Source: Zunongwangia sp. HGR-M22 (GTDB lineage: Bacteria > Bacteroidota > Bacteroidia > Flavobacteriales > Flavobacteriaceae). From it: 64,000 nt of DNA. Position numbers and translations under genes: made by a program. The DNA is taken from the NCBI RefSeq assembly GCF_027594425.1, contig NZ_CP115159.1:481001-545000 (forward strand). Reading direction: 5' to 3'. Positions 27,772 to 35,492 of the stretch are shown piece by piece. Numbering within the stretch: position 1 is the first letter of the stretch; the number at the start of each line of letters is the position of its first letter. The notes under the pieces are model-generated. The model did no database searches, was not told the DNA's origin, and saw only the letters and a list, made by a program, of their open reading frames with translations.

Positions 27772-27841
27772 CGTCATGCTGAACTTGGTTCAGCATCTCA
27801 TAAAACTGAGGATGAGATCCCGGATCAAGTCCGGAATGACG
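27772..27841. repeat. Composite hairpin repeat, copy 1 (inter-gene, copper island)
   Basis: The unit starts CGTCATGCTGAAC and ends GTCCGGAATGACG. It contains two short hairpins (ATGCTGAAC/GTTCAGCAT and CCGGA/TCCGG), and the outer ends are themselves inverted (GTCAT...ATGAC, ATCTCAT...ATGAGAT). The flanking 27636-27771 and 27842-27960 are AT-rich with short direct repeats of the type GTTAGAATTGAG and no gene that I can support. Confidence 0.85.
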
Positions 27842-27960
27842 AAAGATTGTAGAGATTTTGATTGAGTAAGAAAATAAAGTTAAATCAGTTGAATATTGAT
27901 TAAAAAAGCTGATTGCTGAAAGCTCTCAGCTAAGAGCTCAAAAACTAAAAAATGTAAACC

Positions 27961-29196
27961 GTGAACTGTAAATTATTAATAGAAAAGGAATATAAAATTC
28001 TATCGCTTTGTGTGATGCTATTTTCTTTTATAATGGATGCTCAGCAACTAGAAAACTATATTCTAGAAGCGCAGAACAATAGCCCAATGATCGATGCTTT
28101 ACGGGTGAAATACGATATTTCAAAAGAGCAAGCTAACGCCGTAAATACCTTGCCAAATACCGAATTTGCCGCAGGATATTTTGTAAGTGAACCGGAAACC
28201 AGAACTGGGCCGCAGCAAGCTAAATTTTCGGTAAAGCAAATGTTTCCGTGGTTTGGTACAATTTCAGCGAGGCAAGATTACGCCGGCGCATTAGCTGAAG
28301 AAGATAATATTGAAGTCGATATCGCTCTGCGTAAGCTAAAATTATCGGTTTCAAAAGCCTATTTTCATTTGTACGAATTTCAGGAGAAAATTAAAGTGAT
28401 AAAAGAGAATATTGAATTACTGAAAATTTATGAAGAATTGGCGCTAAACGGTGTAGAAGTTGGAAAAGCCAGCGCGGTGGATGTGCTTCAGTTGCAAATG
28501 CGTCAAAACAGGCTAAAAGATCAGCAGGTGAGTCTAGAAAATAAATTGACTTCAGCAAAAGTAGCTTTTAATCGATTGCTGAATAGAGAAAACAATGCTT
28601 CAGTAACACTTGTAGATACACTGGAATTGCCTTCAGAAGAAATGAGAATTTCAGCAATAAAAGTTCATCCGGAATTATCCAAATTCGATGAGAGTTTGGA
28701 AAGTGTCGATTTTGCGGAAGCCGTAAATCAAAAAGAATCGGTTCCGCAATTCGGTTTAGGTGTAGATTATATTAATGTAGGAACGCGCACCGATATGGCA
28801 ATTCCCGATAACGGGAAAGATATTGTGATGCCTATGGTATCGTTTTCGATACCGATTTTCAACAATAAATACTCTTCGGTTTCTGCCCAAAATGAGTTAC
28901 GAAAAAAACAAATTTCAGCAAATAAAAGTCAGCGTTTAAATGAATTGGAAAGCAAGTTGTCCAATGCGCTTGAAATGCGAAATTCAGCGCGATATTCTGT
29001 AGAAATTCAATTTCAAAATATTGGATTAACTAAAGATGCTGAGGATATTTTGATGCGCAGTTACGAAAGTGAACGTTTAGATTTTCGGGATGTGCTAGAT
29101 ATCCAAGAAATGCAATTAGACTATCAAATGAAATTGGTCGAATCGATAAGTAATTATTTTCAGCAAACGGCGATGGTAGAGTATTTGGTTGATTAG
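27961..29196 (+). CDS. TolC-family outer-membrane efflux channel (CusC-like)
   Basis: The 411-residue protein has a signal peptide (cleaved near MDAQQ, about residue 28) and two OEP repeats rich in coiled coil, ending in a helix with MKLVESISNYF. Segments such as QMFPWFGTISARQDYAG are typical of Bacteroidetes TolC proteins that accompany CusA/CusB. It forms the trimeric outer-membrane exit duct of the tripartite metal pump. The start used is GTG at 27961; no ATG in frame would leave an intact signal peptide. It lies between the pump and the adaptor genes. Confidence 0.88.
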   Translation: MNCKLLIEKEYKILSLCVMLFSFIMDAQQLENYILEAQNNSPMIDALRVKYDISKEQANAVNTLPNTEFAAGYFVSEPETRTGPQQAKFSVKQMFPWFGTISARQDYAGALAEEDNIEVDIALRKLKLSVSKAYFHLYEFQEKIKVIKENIELLKIYEELALNGVEVGKASAVDVLQLQMRQNRLKDQQVSLENKLTSAKVAFNRLLNRENNASVTLVDTLELPSEEMRISAIKVHPELSKFDESLESVDFAEAVNQKESVPQFGLGVDYINVGTRTDMAIPDNGKDIVMPMVSFSIPIFNNKYSSVSAQNELRKKQISANKSQRLNELESKLSNALEMRNSARYSVEIQFQNIGLTKDAEDILMRSYESERLDFRDVLDIQEMQLDYQMKLVESISNYFQQTAMVEYLVD

Positions 29197-29247
29197 TAGT
29201 GAGTAGTTAGAATTGAGTATTGAGATTTTAGAGAAGAGAATATAGAA

Positions 29248-29352
29248 ATGAGATCCCGGATCAAGTCCGGGATGACGTAAAGGTTATTTCGTGAATGCTT
29301 TGCGCATAAGAAAAAGTCGGATCGTCATGCTGAACTTGATTCAGCATCTCAT
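29248..29352. repeat. Composite hairpin repeat, copy 2 (modules in swapped order)
   Basis: The CCGGA/TCCGG module (29248-29277, ending GGGATGACG) comes first and the ATGCTGAAC...TTCAGCAT module (29323-29352) second, with 45 bases between them. It fills most of the gap between the TolC-like and adaptor genes. Confidence 0.8.
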
Positions 29353-29431
29353 TAGATTGAATGAAAATAAGATTTAGGATTAAGTATGATGATTATCGAT
29401 ACTAAATGGAGATAGGAAAAAAAAACAACAG

Positions 29432-31156
29432 ATGAAAAAAACAATTATATATACAGGTTTAGCTTTAATCATTGGTCTTTTTATCGGCTATTTAATTTTT
29501 AGCGGAAGTGAACATAAAACTAAAGAGACGCATACCGAACACGATGCTGCAGAAGATACGATGTGGACATGTTCTATGCATCCTCAGATTATGCAACCAG
29601 AACCCGGCGATTGCCCTATTTGCGGTATGGAATTGATCCCGGCAAATCAAACAGATGTTACTATTGCAGGTTTTACGATGACGGAAAATGCCATGAAACT
29701 GGCCAATATTCAAACAAGCATAGTTGGAAATTCAAAGACTGATAATTCCATCACACTTTCAGGAACTTTAGAGGCCAATGAAGAATTAAACGCCGTACAA
29801 TCTTCGTATTTCTCAGGCCGAATAGAGCAACTTTTTATCAACACTACCGGAGAGGAAATTAAAAAAGGGCAAATTTTAGCCACAATTTATTCACCTGAGC
29901 TGATTTCTGCTCAGCAAGAATTGTTAACCGCTTTGAAATTAAAAGAATCTCAGCCTAAATTATATCAGGCAGTGCGTAATAAATTAAAGAACTGGAAACT
30001 GAGTGATTCGCAAATCAATTCGATTGAAGAAAGTGGAAAAGTAAAAGAGAATTTTCCTGTTTTTGCATCAAATTCGGGAACAGTGACCGAAAAAATGGTG
30101 AATCAAGGCGATTATGTAAATCGCGGGCAGGCTTTGTATAAAGTGGCGAATCTCACGAAAGTTTGGGCGGTTTTCGATGCTTATGAAGGGCAGTTGTCTA
30201 ATTTAAAAGAAGGGCAAAAACTTCAGATTTCGGTTAATGCTTTTGCCGATGAAAGTTTTAATGGAACCATCGATTTTATAAATCCTGTTTTAGATAATTC
30301 AGCCAGAACTACAGAAATCCGCGTGGTGTTAGCTAATCGAAACGGAAAATTAAAACCGGGAATGTTTGTAGAAGCAGAGGTTGATTTGGAAGCGACAGAA
30401 AATTCGCAAATAAGTATCCCCAAATCCGCGGTGATGTGGACGGGAGAGCGCTCGGTAGTATATTTAAAAACAGATGCTAATTCACCTCAGTTTGAAATGA
30501 AAGAAGTGAAATTAGGTAGTGAAATTCGCGATTCTTATCAAATTTTAGAAGGTTTGGAAAAAGGCGATGAGGTGGTTACTAACGGAACTTTTACCGTAGA
30601 CGCTGCGGCGCAATTGCAAGGAAAAAAATCGATGATGAACCGCAATGCGGTAGATGATAAAAGGACTAATGAAGCTATGGCAAGGGAAATGAATTTACCG
30701 AAAAGTTTTCAGTTGGCTTTTCGAGCGGTGATTGAAGATTATTTAGAATTAAAGGATGATCTGGTAGTTAGCGATGCTACTTCAGCAAAGAAGGCTGCGA
30801 AAAAAGCTTCAGCAAAAATCAATACTATCGATACGGCAGCACTGAATAAAATGGTAGCAACTCGTTTTAAAATAATTCAGAATACATTTAAAGCGATTAG
30901 TGCTTCCGAAGATATCGCAACGCAACGAAAAGAGTTTATAGCGCTTTCACAAAATATGATAGAACTAGTATCGAATTTCGATGAAATAGAGGAACTTTAT
31001 ATTCAGCGATGCCCGATGGCAAATAACAATAAAGGAGCAACCTGGCTTAGTAAAAATAAGGAAATTAAAAATCCATATTTTGGCTCGAAAATGTTAGGTT
31101 GTGGAGAAACGATTAGAAGCTTACCCAATAGGGATAATAGAATAACGTCACCCTGA
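29432..31156 (+). CDS. CusB-like RND periplasmic adaptor with metal-binding N-terminus and DUF3347 C-terminus
   Basis: The 574-residue protein is built of four parts. These are a membrane/signal helix (about 5-24), a heavy-metal-binding domain at 44-70 (CSMHP then CPICGMELIP), a membrane-fusion core with barrel-sandwich and beta-barrel folds (about 110-400, with SGRIEQLFINTTGEEIKKGQ) and a DUF3347 domain (about 425-565, ending KNPYFGSKMLGCGETI). The core connects CusA to the outer channel; the two extra domains carry Cys, His and Met that could bind copper in the periplasm. The final codons and the stop lie inside a dispersed repeat, so the C-terminal tail may not be the ancestral one. Confidence 0.92.
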   Translation: MKKTIIYTGLALIIGLFIGYLIFSGSEHKTKETHTEHDAAEDTMWTCSMHPQIMQPEPGDCPICGMELIPANQTDVTIAGFTMTENAMKLANIQTSIVGNSKTDNSITLSGTLEANEELNAVQSSYFSGRIEQLFINTTGEEIKKGQILATIYSPELISAQQELLTALKLKESQPKLYQAVRNKLKNWKLSDSQINSIEESGKVKENFPVFASNSGTVTEKMVNQGDYVNRGQALYKVANLTKVWAVFDAYEGQLSNLKEGQKLQISVNAFADESFNGTIDFINPVLDNSARTTEIRVVLANRNGKLKPGMFVEAEVDLEATENSQISIPKSAVMWTGERSVVYLKTDANSPQFEMKEVKLGSEIRDSYQILEGLEKGDEVVTNGTFTVDAAAQLQGKKSMMNRNAVDDKRTNEAMAREMNLPKSFQLAFRAVIEDYLELKDDLVVSDATSAKKAAKKASAKINTIDTAALNKMVATRFKIIQNTFKAISASEDIATQRKEFIALSQNMIELVSNFDEIEELYIQRCPMANNNKGATWLSKNKEIKNPYFGSKMLGCGETIRSLPNRDNRITSP

Positions 31157-31209
31157 ACTTTTTTCAGGCTCTCATAATGATGAGGTTCCGGGGCAAGTCC
31201 GGAATGACG
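31146..31209. repeat. Composite hairpin repeat, copy 3 (overlaps the end of the adaptor gene)
   Basis: It starts CGTCACCCTGAAC and ends GTCCGGAATGACG, with a CCTGAA/TTCAGG hairpin and a TTCCGGGGCAAGTCCGGAA-like second module. The first 11 bases code for the last residues (TSP) and the stop of the adaptor gene. Confidence 0.8.
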
Positions 31210-31248
31210 CTAAATAATGTTCGAAATTAAATTTAATAATAAAGAATT

Positions 31249-31791
31249 ATGAAACGTATACCTAGAAATCTATTTTCTATAGCTTTTTCAGCTGGAATTA
31301 TGAGCTTTACCAGCTGTAAGGAAAACAAAGAATCTACTACTGATGCTACGCAGGAAGATGTAGAAATGACTCAGGATGATAATGCAAAAACGATAGCCCA
31401 AAATGCTGAATTTGATGATGAAAAAGTAGCTTCAGAATATGTAGCTTATTTACAATTAAAAGATGCTTTGGTGGCTACCGATGCAAATGCTGCGAAAAAA
31501 GCAGCCAAGAAAATGACCGGTTTCGAGAATGCTGAAATTGCTGAATTAGCGACTAAAATTTCAGAAGAGACAGCTATAGAAGCACAACGAAAAGTATTTT
31601 CAGAATTAACGGTTTTGATGGAACCGGTGCTTGAAAACGCTATTGCTTCAGGAGAAATTTATAAGCAATTTTGCCCAATGGCTTTCGATGGAAAAGGAGC
31701 ATCGTGGTTTGCAGCTTCCGAAGAAATTAATAATCCGTATTTTGGAGATAAAATGTTGCATTGCGGTAGAGTAGAAAAAACTATTCAGTAA
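31249..31791 (+). CDS. DUF3347-domain lipoprotein
   Basis: The 180-residue protein has a lipoprotein signal (IMSFTSCKEN, lipid-carrying Cys near 23), an acidic linker and a DUF3347 domain (about 60-178). Its C-terminus contains the cysteine-bearing blocks QFCPMAFDGKGASWF and NPYFGDKMLHCG. The same domain ends the adjacent adaptor (QRCPMANNNKGATWL, NPYFGSKMLGCG), so the two are clear paralogues. A periplasmic copper-binding role is inferred from the conserved Cys, Met and His and from the neighbourhood. It lies 92 bases after the adaptor stop. Confidence 0.87.
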   Translation: MKRIPRNLFSIAFSAGIMSFTSCKENKESTTDATQEDVEMTQDDNAKTIAQNAEFDDEKVASEYVAYLQLKDALVATDANAAKKAAKKMTGFENAEIAELATKISEETAIEAQRKVFSELTVLMEPVLENAIASGEIYKQFCPMAFDGKGASWFAASEEINNPYFGDKMLHCGRVEKTIQ

Positions 31792-31827
31792 AAAGCGGAA
31801 TTTCCGCAATTAATTATTATAAGTAAT

Positions 31828-31930
31828 GTCACCCTGAACCTGCCCGTCCGCCAGGCGGGCTTGATTTAGGGTTTCATCAAGATAATTTTTATAAATAAGT
31901 ATACGATTCTGGATCAAGTCCGGAATGACG
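31828..31930. repeat. Composite hairpin repeat, copy 4 (with an inner GC-rich hairpin)
   Basis: It starts GTCACCCTGAAC and ends GTCCGGAATGACG. The first module carries an inserted GC-rich hairpin (GCCCG...CGGGC, about 31842-31860), and the two modules are spread apart by AT-rich DNA. Confidence 0.75.
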
Positions 31931-31975
31931 AAAGCAATAAATATATAAATTGAAGATATTAATAATAAGCCCTAT

Positions 31976-32003
31976 TCTCTCGCTCTATTCTTTGAGCGAG
32001 AGA
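31976..32003 (+). promoter_or_regulatory. Perfect 10-bp hairpin just before the metal-sensor regulator gene
   Basis: TCTCTCGCTC and GAGCGAGAGA form a perfect stem with an 8-base loop, ending 19 bases before the TTG start at 32023. The following TCTTTTAAAA is a weak T-tract, so it may end the DUF3347 transcript or control expression of the regulator. Confidence 0.6.
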
Positions 32004-32022
32004 TCTTTTAAAAATTAAAGTT

Positions 32023-32586
32023 TTGGCAGAAAACGCGATTCCTATTAAAAATATAGTCTGTGGCCGTTGCATCGCGACGGTAGAAGGTATTTTGTCTAAA
32101 CTCGATATTCCGTATAAAGAAGTGAATTTAGGGGAAGCGATTTTAGAAAGAGAACTTTCTGCAGCGGAACAAAATGCGTTGTCTTCGGAATTAGAAAAAG
32201 TAGGTTTTCAGCTTTTACAATCTAAGAATGAACGTATCATTAATCAGATAAAATCGGTTTTGATTGACGAGATTTCTAATTATGCCGATCAAAAGAAATT
32301 ATCAGAAATCTTAAGTGCAGAGCTTCATCACGATTATAGTTTTATTACTAATTTATTTACTGCGGAAGAAGGACAAAGCATCCAGTCGTATTTCAATAAA
32401 CTCAAAATCGAAAAAGCCAAAGAGCTTTTAGAGTACGATGAATTGAGTATTGCTGAAGTGGCTTACCAGCTCGGTTTTTCAACAGCGGCTTATTTATCGA
32501 CTTCCTTTAAAAAACAAACCGGAATCACACCTTCAGAATATAAAAAAATGCAACTAAAAGGTCGAAAAGGCCTTGATGCTGTTTAA
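32023..32586 (+). CDS. AraC-family regulator with an HMA-like CGRC N-terminal segment
   Basis: The 187-residue protein joins two parts. Residues 1-70 resemble a heavy-metal-associated fold with the metal-site motif C13-G-R-C16 (in IKNIVCGRCIATVEGIL) and the later GFQLL strand. Residues 90-180 are an AraC-type double helix-turn-helix, with LSIAEVAYQLGFSTAAYLS and FKKQTGITPSEYKK. The simplest reading is a copper or silver sensor whose CGRC site controls DNA binding. It lies between the efflux genes and copA, both plausible targets. There is no in-frame ATG between an upstream stop at 31993 and the domain, so TTG at 32023 is the likely start. Confidence 0.85.
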   Translation: MAENAIPIKNIVCGRCIATVEGILSKLDIPYKEVNLGEAILERELSAAEQNALSSELEKVGFQLLQSKNERIINQIKSVLIDEISNYADQKKLSEILSAELHHDYSFITNLFTAEEGQSIQSYFNKLKIEKAKELLEYDELSIAEVAYQLGFSTAAYLSTSFKKQTGITPSEYKKMQLKGRKGLDAV

Positions 32587-32646
32587 GCATTCCTAAAACT
32601 GAAATAACTTACCATAATATTAAAAGCCTGACTGCTTACGCTACCT

Positions 32647-32654
32647 TATTTTTG
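32647..32654 (+). promoter_or_regulatory. Candidate -7 element for copA
   Basis: TATTTTTG matches TAnnTTTG and lies 69 bases before the copA ATG. The expected -33 TTTG is missing, as at promoters that need an activator; the adjacent AraC-type regulator is the obvious candidate. Confidence 0.45.
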
Positions 32655-32723
32655 TAATTGAATTAAGACAAGCTAATTTAAAACAAAAACCTGAAAATTT
32701 GTATAAATTTTCAAAGCACTATA

Positions 32724-35456
32724 ATGAAAAAGAGCTATAACGTAAGCGGAATGAGTTGCCAAGGTTGCCAATCTCATGTAACCCAAGCACTGCAAAATAT
32801 TCCTGAAGTAGAAAAAGTTGACGTAGATCTTGAACAAGAAACTGCTGAAATTTTGATGAAAAAGCATATCGAAATTTCAACATTTCAGCAAGCCTTAAAA
32901 AATGCCGGCGGAAATTATCAAATATCGATTCCTTCGGAAAAGTCTTCTGAAGAAAAATTGATGACGCACCACTATCATGTAAGCGGCATGTCTTGCAATG
33001 GTTGTCGCGCTCACGTAGAAGAAACCTTGAATAAAGTTGATGGTGTTGAAAACGCTGAAGTGAATCTTGAAAAAGCGGAAGCAAAAATCAGCATGCATCA
33101 TCATATCGAAATTGAACAATTCCAGCAAGCTTTAGAAAATGATAGAGGCGGCTACCAAATTCATCCATTAGATCAAAAAAAAAAGAGGGTAAAGAAGAAT
33201 AAAAAAAAGAAACCGAAAGCAAAAGGAGATGGGAAGTGGTATTGCCCTATGCACTGCGAAGGCGATAAAATGTATGATGAACCGGGAGATTGCCCGGTAT
33301 GCGGAATGGATTTGGTACAAGAACAAAGTTTAAGTGCGCCAAAAATTACATATACCTGCCCAATGCATCCCGAAGTTGAAGAAAATGAGCCTGGAGATTG
33401 CCCAATTTGTGGGATGGATTTAGTGCCTAAAGATCCTGAGCCAGAAGCACAAAATTCAACCTATCTAAAATTGCATAAAAAATTCTGGTTTTCGGTGGCT
33501 TTTACCTTGCCTATTTTCCTAATTGCTATGTCGGATATGTTAAGTAATAATCCGCTATATCAAATTATGGATTTGCAGTATTGGAATTGGGTGCAGCTAG
33601 TATTATCCATTCCGGTAGTGTTTTATTTTACGTGGATGTTTTTTGAGCGTGCCTGGAAATCTATCGTAAACTGGAATTTGAATATGTTTACGCTGGTAGG
33701 TATTGGTTCTGGAATAGCCTGGATTTTTAGTGTACTAGGCTTATTGTTTCCCGATTTATTTCCTAATCAATTTAAAACAGAAGCAGGTACAGTGCATGTT
33801 TATTTTGAAGCCGCTACGGTTATTTTAACATTAGTGATGTTAGGCCAAATGTTAGAGGCCCGAGCACACGATCGTACCAATTCCGCTATCAAAGAATTAC
33901 TGAAGTTAGCGCCCAATAACGCCACTCGGGTGGTAAACGGAAAAGAAGAGGTAGTTGCTATAGATGATATTGAAGAAGGTGATCTTTTAAAAGTAAAACC
34001 CGGAGAGAAAATCCCGGTTGATGGGATTATTAAAAACGGAAAATCGTCGATCGATGAAAGTATGATTACCGGTGAGCCGATTCCGTTAGAAAAATCGGCT
34101 GACGATAAAGTAACTTCAGGAACTATAAACGGGAATTCTTCTTTTACCATGATGGCCGAGCAAGTAGGCGATGAAACTTTGCTTTCCCAAATTATCCAAA
34201 TGGTAAATGATGCCAGTAGGTCGCAAGCGCCAATTCAACGTTTAGCCGATAAAATTTCAGGATATTTTGTACCGATTGTGGTACTTATTTCGGTGATCAC
34301 TTTTGCGATCTGGGCAATTGTTGGTCCGTCGCCGTCTTACGTTTACGCTTTTGTAAATGCCATCGCGGTGCTCATTATTGCCTGTCCTTGTGCTTTAGGT
34401 TTAGCCACACCAATGTCGGTTATGGTTGGAGTAGGAAAAGGCGCCCAGAATGGTGTGCTCATCAAAAATGCGCAGGCTTTAGAGCAGATGAATGAGATCG
34501 ATACTTTGATTATTGATAAAACCGGAACGATCACGGAAGGAAAACCTTCCGTAGAAAAAATGGTGAGTGTTGGTGATTTTACTGAAGCTGAGATTGCAGG
34601 ATTTATCGCTGCTTTAAATTCGCATAGTGAACATCCGCTGGCCACTGCAACGATAAAATATGCGAAAGAGAAAGGTGTTAAGATAGAGGAAGCTTCAAAT
34701 TTTGATTCGGTTACGGGGAAAGGTGTGATTGGTGAACTTCAGCAGAAAAAATTAGCACTGGGGAATAAGGCGCTTTTGGATGAAAAAGGAATCAATTCTT
34801 CAGAAAAAATTGATTGCGAAATTGAACAATTTCAGCAACAGGGAAAAACCGTTTCTTATTTAAGCGTAGCTGGTAAGGTTGAAGGATTTGTAGTGATTTC
34901 AGATCCTTTGAAGAAAACCAGTAAAGAAGCACTTACAAAATTAAAAGAAGACGGCGTTGAGGTAATTATGCTTACCGGCGATAACGAACGTACGGCAAAG
35001 GCGGTAGCCGATGAAATGGGAATTGCGTTTAAAGCCGGAATGTTGCCGCAGGATAAAATGAGCGAGGTAGAAAAACTGCAGCAACAAGGGCGAAAAGTGG
35101 CTGCAGCCGGAGACGGAATTAACGATGCGCCGGCATTGGCTAAAGCCGATATCGGGATTGCTATGGGAACCGGAACTGATGTAGCGATAGAAAGTGCAGA
35201 GATAACACTAGTAAAAGGCGATTTAAAAGCGGTGCTAAAAGCGCGAAAACTGAGTGATAAAGTAATGTCGAATATTAAGCAAAATCTATTTTTTGCTTTG
35301 ATCTATAATAGTATTGGTGTTCCAATTGCAGCCGGAATTCTATATCCATTCTTCGGAATTTTATTGTCGCCAATGATCGCTGCTTTGGCAATGAGTTTTA
35401 GCTCGGTTTCTGTGATCGGCAATGCGTTGCGATTACGAGCCGCAACACTATCCTAA
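32724..35456 (+). CDS. copA: Copper-translocating P-type ATPase with two HMA and two heavy-metal-binding domains
   Basis: The 910-residue protein has HMA domains at 1-66 (GMSCQGC, C12/C15) and 82-147 (GMSCNGC, C91/C94), a lysine-rich linker (about 152-168) and two CPMH...CPxCGMDL metal-binding modules (173-198 and 211-235). The P1B-ATPase core follows, with CPC at 554-556 in the transport helix, TGEP near 449, the phosphorylation motif DKTGT at 598-602, the SEHPLA motif near 635 and GDGINDAP at 796-803. It exports Cu(I)/Ag(I) from the cytoplasm to the periplasm, where the CusABC-like system can take over. It follows the metal-sensor regulator by 137 bases. Confidence 0.96.
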   Translation: MKKSYNVSGMSCQGCQSHVTQALQNIPEVEKVDVDLEQETAEILMKKHIEISTFQQALKNAGGNYQISIPSEKSSEEKLMTHHYHVSGMSCNGCRAHVEETLNKVDGVENAEVNLEKAEAKISMHHHIEIEQFQQALENDRGGYQIHPLDQKKKRVKKNKKKKPKAKGDGKWYCPMHCEGDKMYDEPGDCPVCGMDLVQEQSLSAPKITYTCPMHPEVEENEPGDCPICGMDLVPKDPEPEAQNSTYLKLHKKFWFSVAFTLPIFLIAMSDMLSNNPLYQIMDLQYWNWVQLVLSIPVVFYFTWMFFERAWKSIVNWNLNMFTLVGIGSGIAWIFSVLGLLFPDLFPNQFKTEAGTVHVYFEAATVILTLVMLGQMLEARAHDRTNSAIKELLKLAPNNATRVVNGKEEVVAIDDIEEGDLLKVKPGEKIPVDGIIKNGKSSIDESMITGEPIPLEKSADDKVTSGTINGNSSFTMMAEQVGDETLLSQIIQMVNDASRSQAPIQRLADKISGYFVPIVVLISVITFAIWAIVGPSPSYVYAFVNAIAVLIIACPCALGLATPMSVMVGVGKGAQNGVLIKNAQALEQMNEIDTLIIDKTGTITEGKPSVEKMVSVGDFTEAEIAGFIAALNSHSEHPLATATIKYAKEKGVKIEEASNFDSVTGKGVIGELQQKKLALGNKALLDEKGINSSEKIDCEIEQFQQQGKTVSYLSVAGKVEGFVVISDPLKKTSKEALTKLKEDGVEVIMLTGDNERTAKAVADEMGIAFKAGMLPQDKMSEVEKLQQQGRKVAAAGDGINDAPALAKADIGIAMGTGTDVAIESAEITLVKGDLKAVLKARKLSDKVMSNIKQNLFFALIYNSIGVPIAAGILYPFFGILLSPMIAALAMSFSSVSVIGNALRLRAATLS

Positions 35457-35492
35457 GATGTTATCGAAACTAACTAACCAAACTAAAGATTT

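Noticed and set aside
27631..29230. Short direct repeats of the type GAGTAGTTAGAATTGAG around the TolC-like gene
   Set aside because: They are brief, imperfect and AT-rich, and may be flanks of the hairpin repeats; I saw no further structure and did not list them as separate elements.
32673..32867. 64-codon minus-strand frame across the copA start region
   Set aside because: It overlaps the copA promoter and first HMA domain in antisense and has no independent support.
32719..34645. Minus-strand reading frames of 64-121 codons opposite copA
   Set aside because: The plus-strand frame encodes an intact, motif-rich P-type ATPase; the opposite frames are by-products of its codon use.
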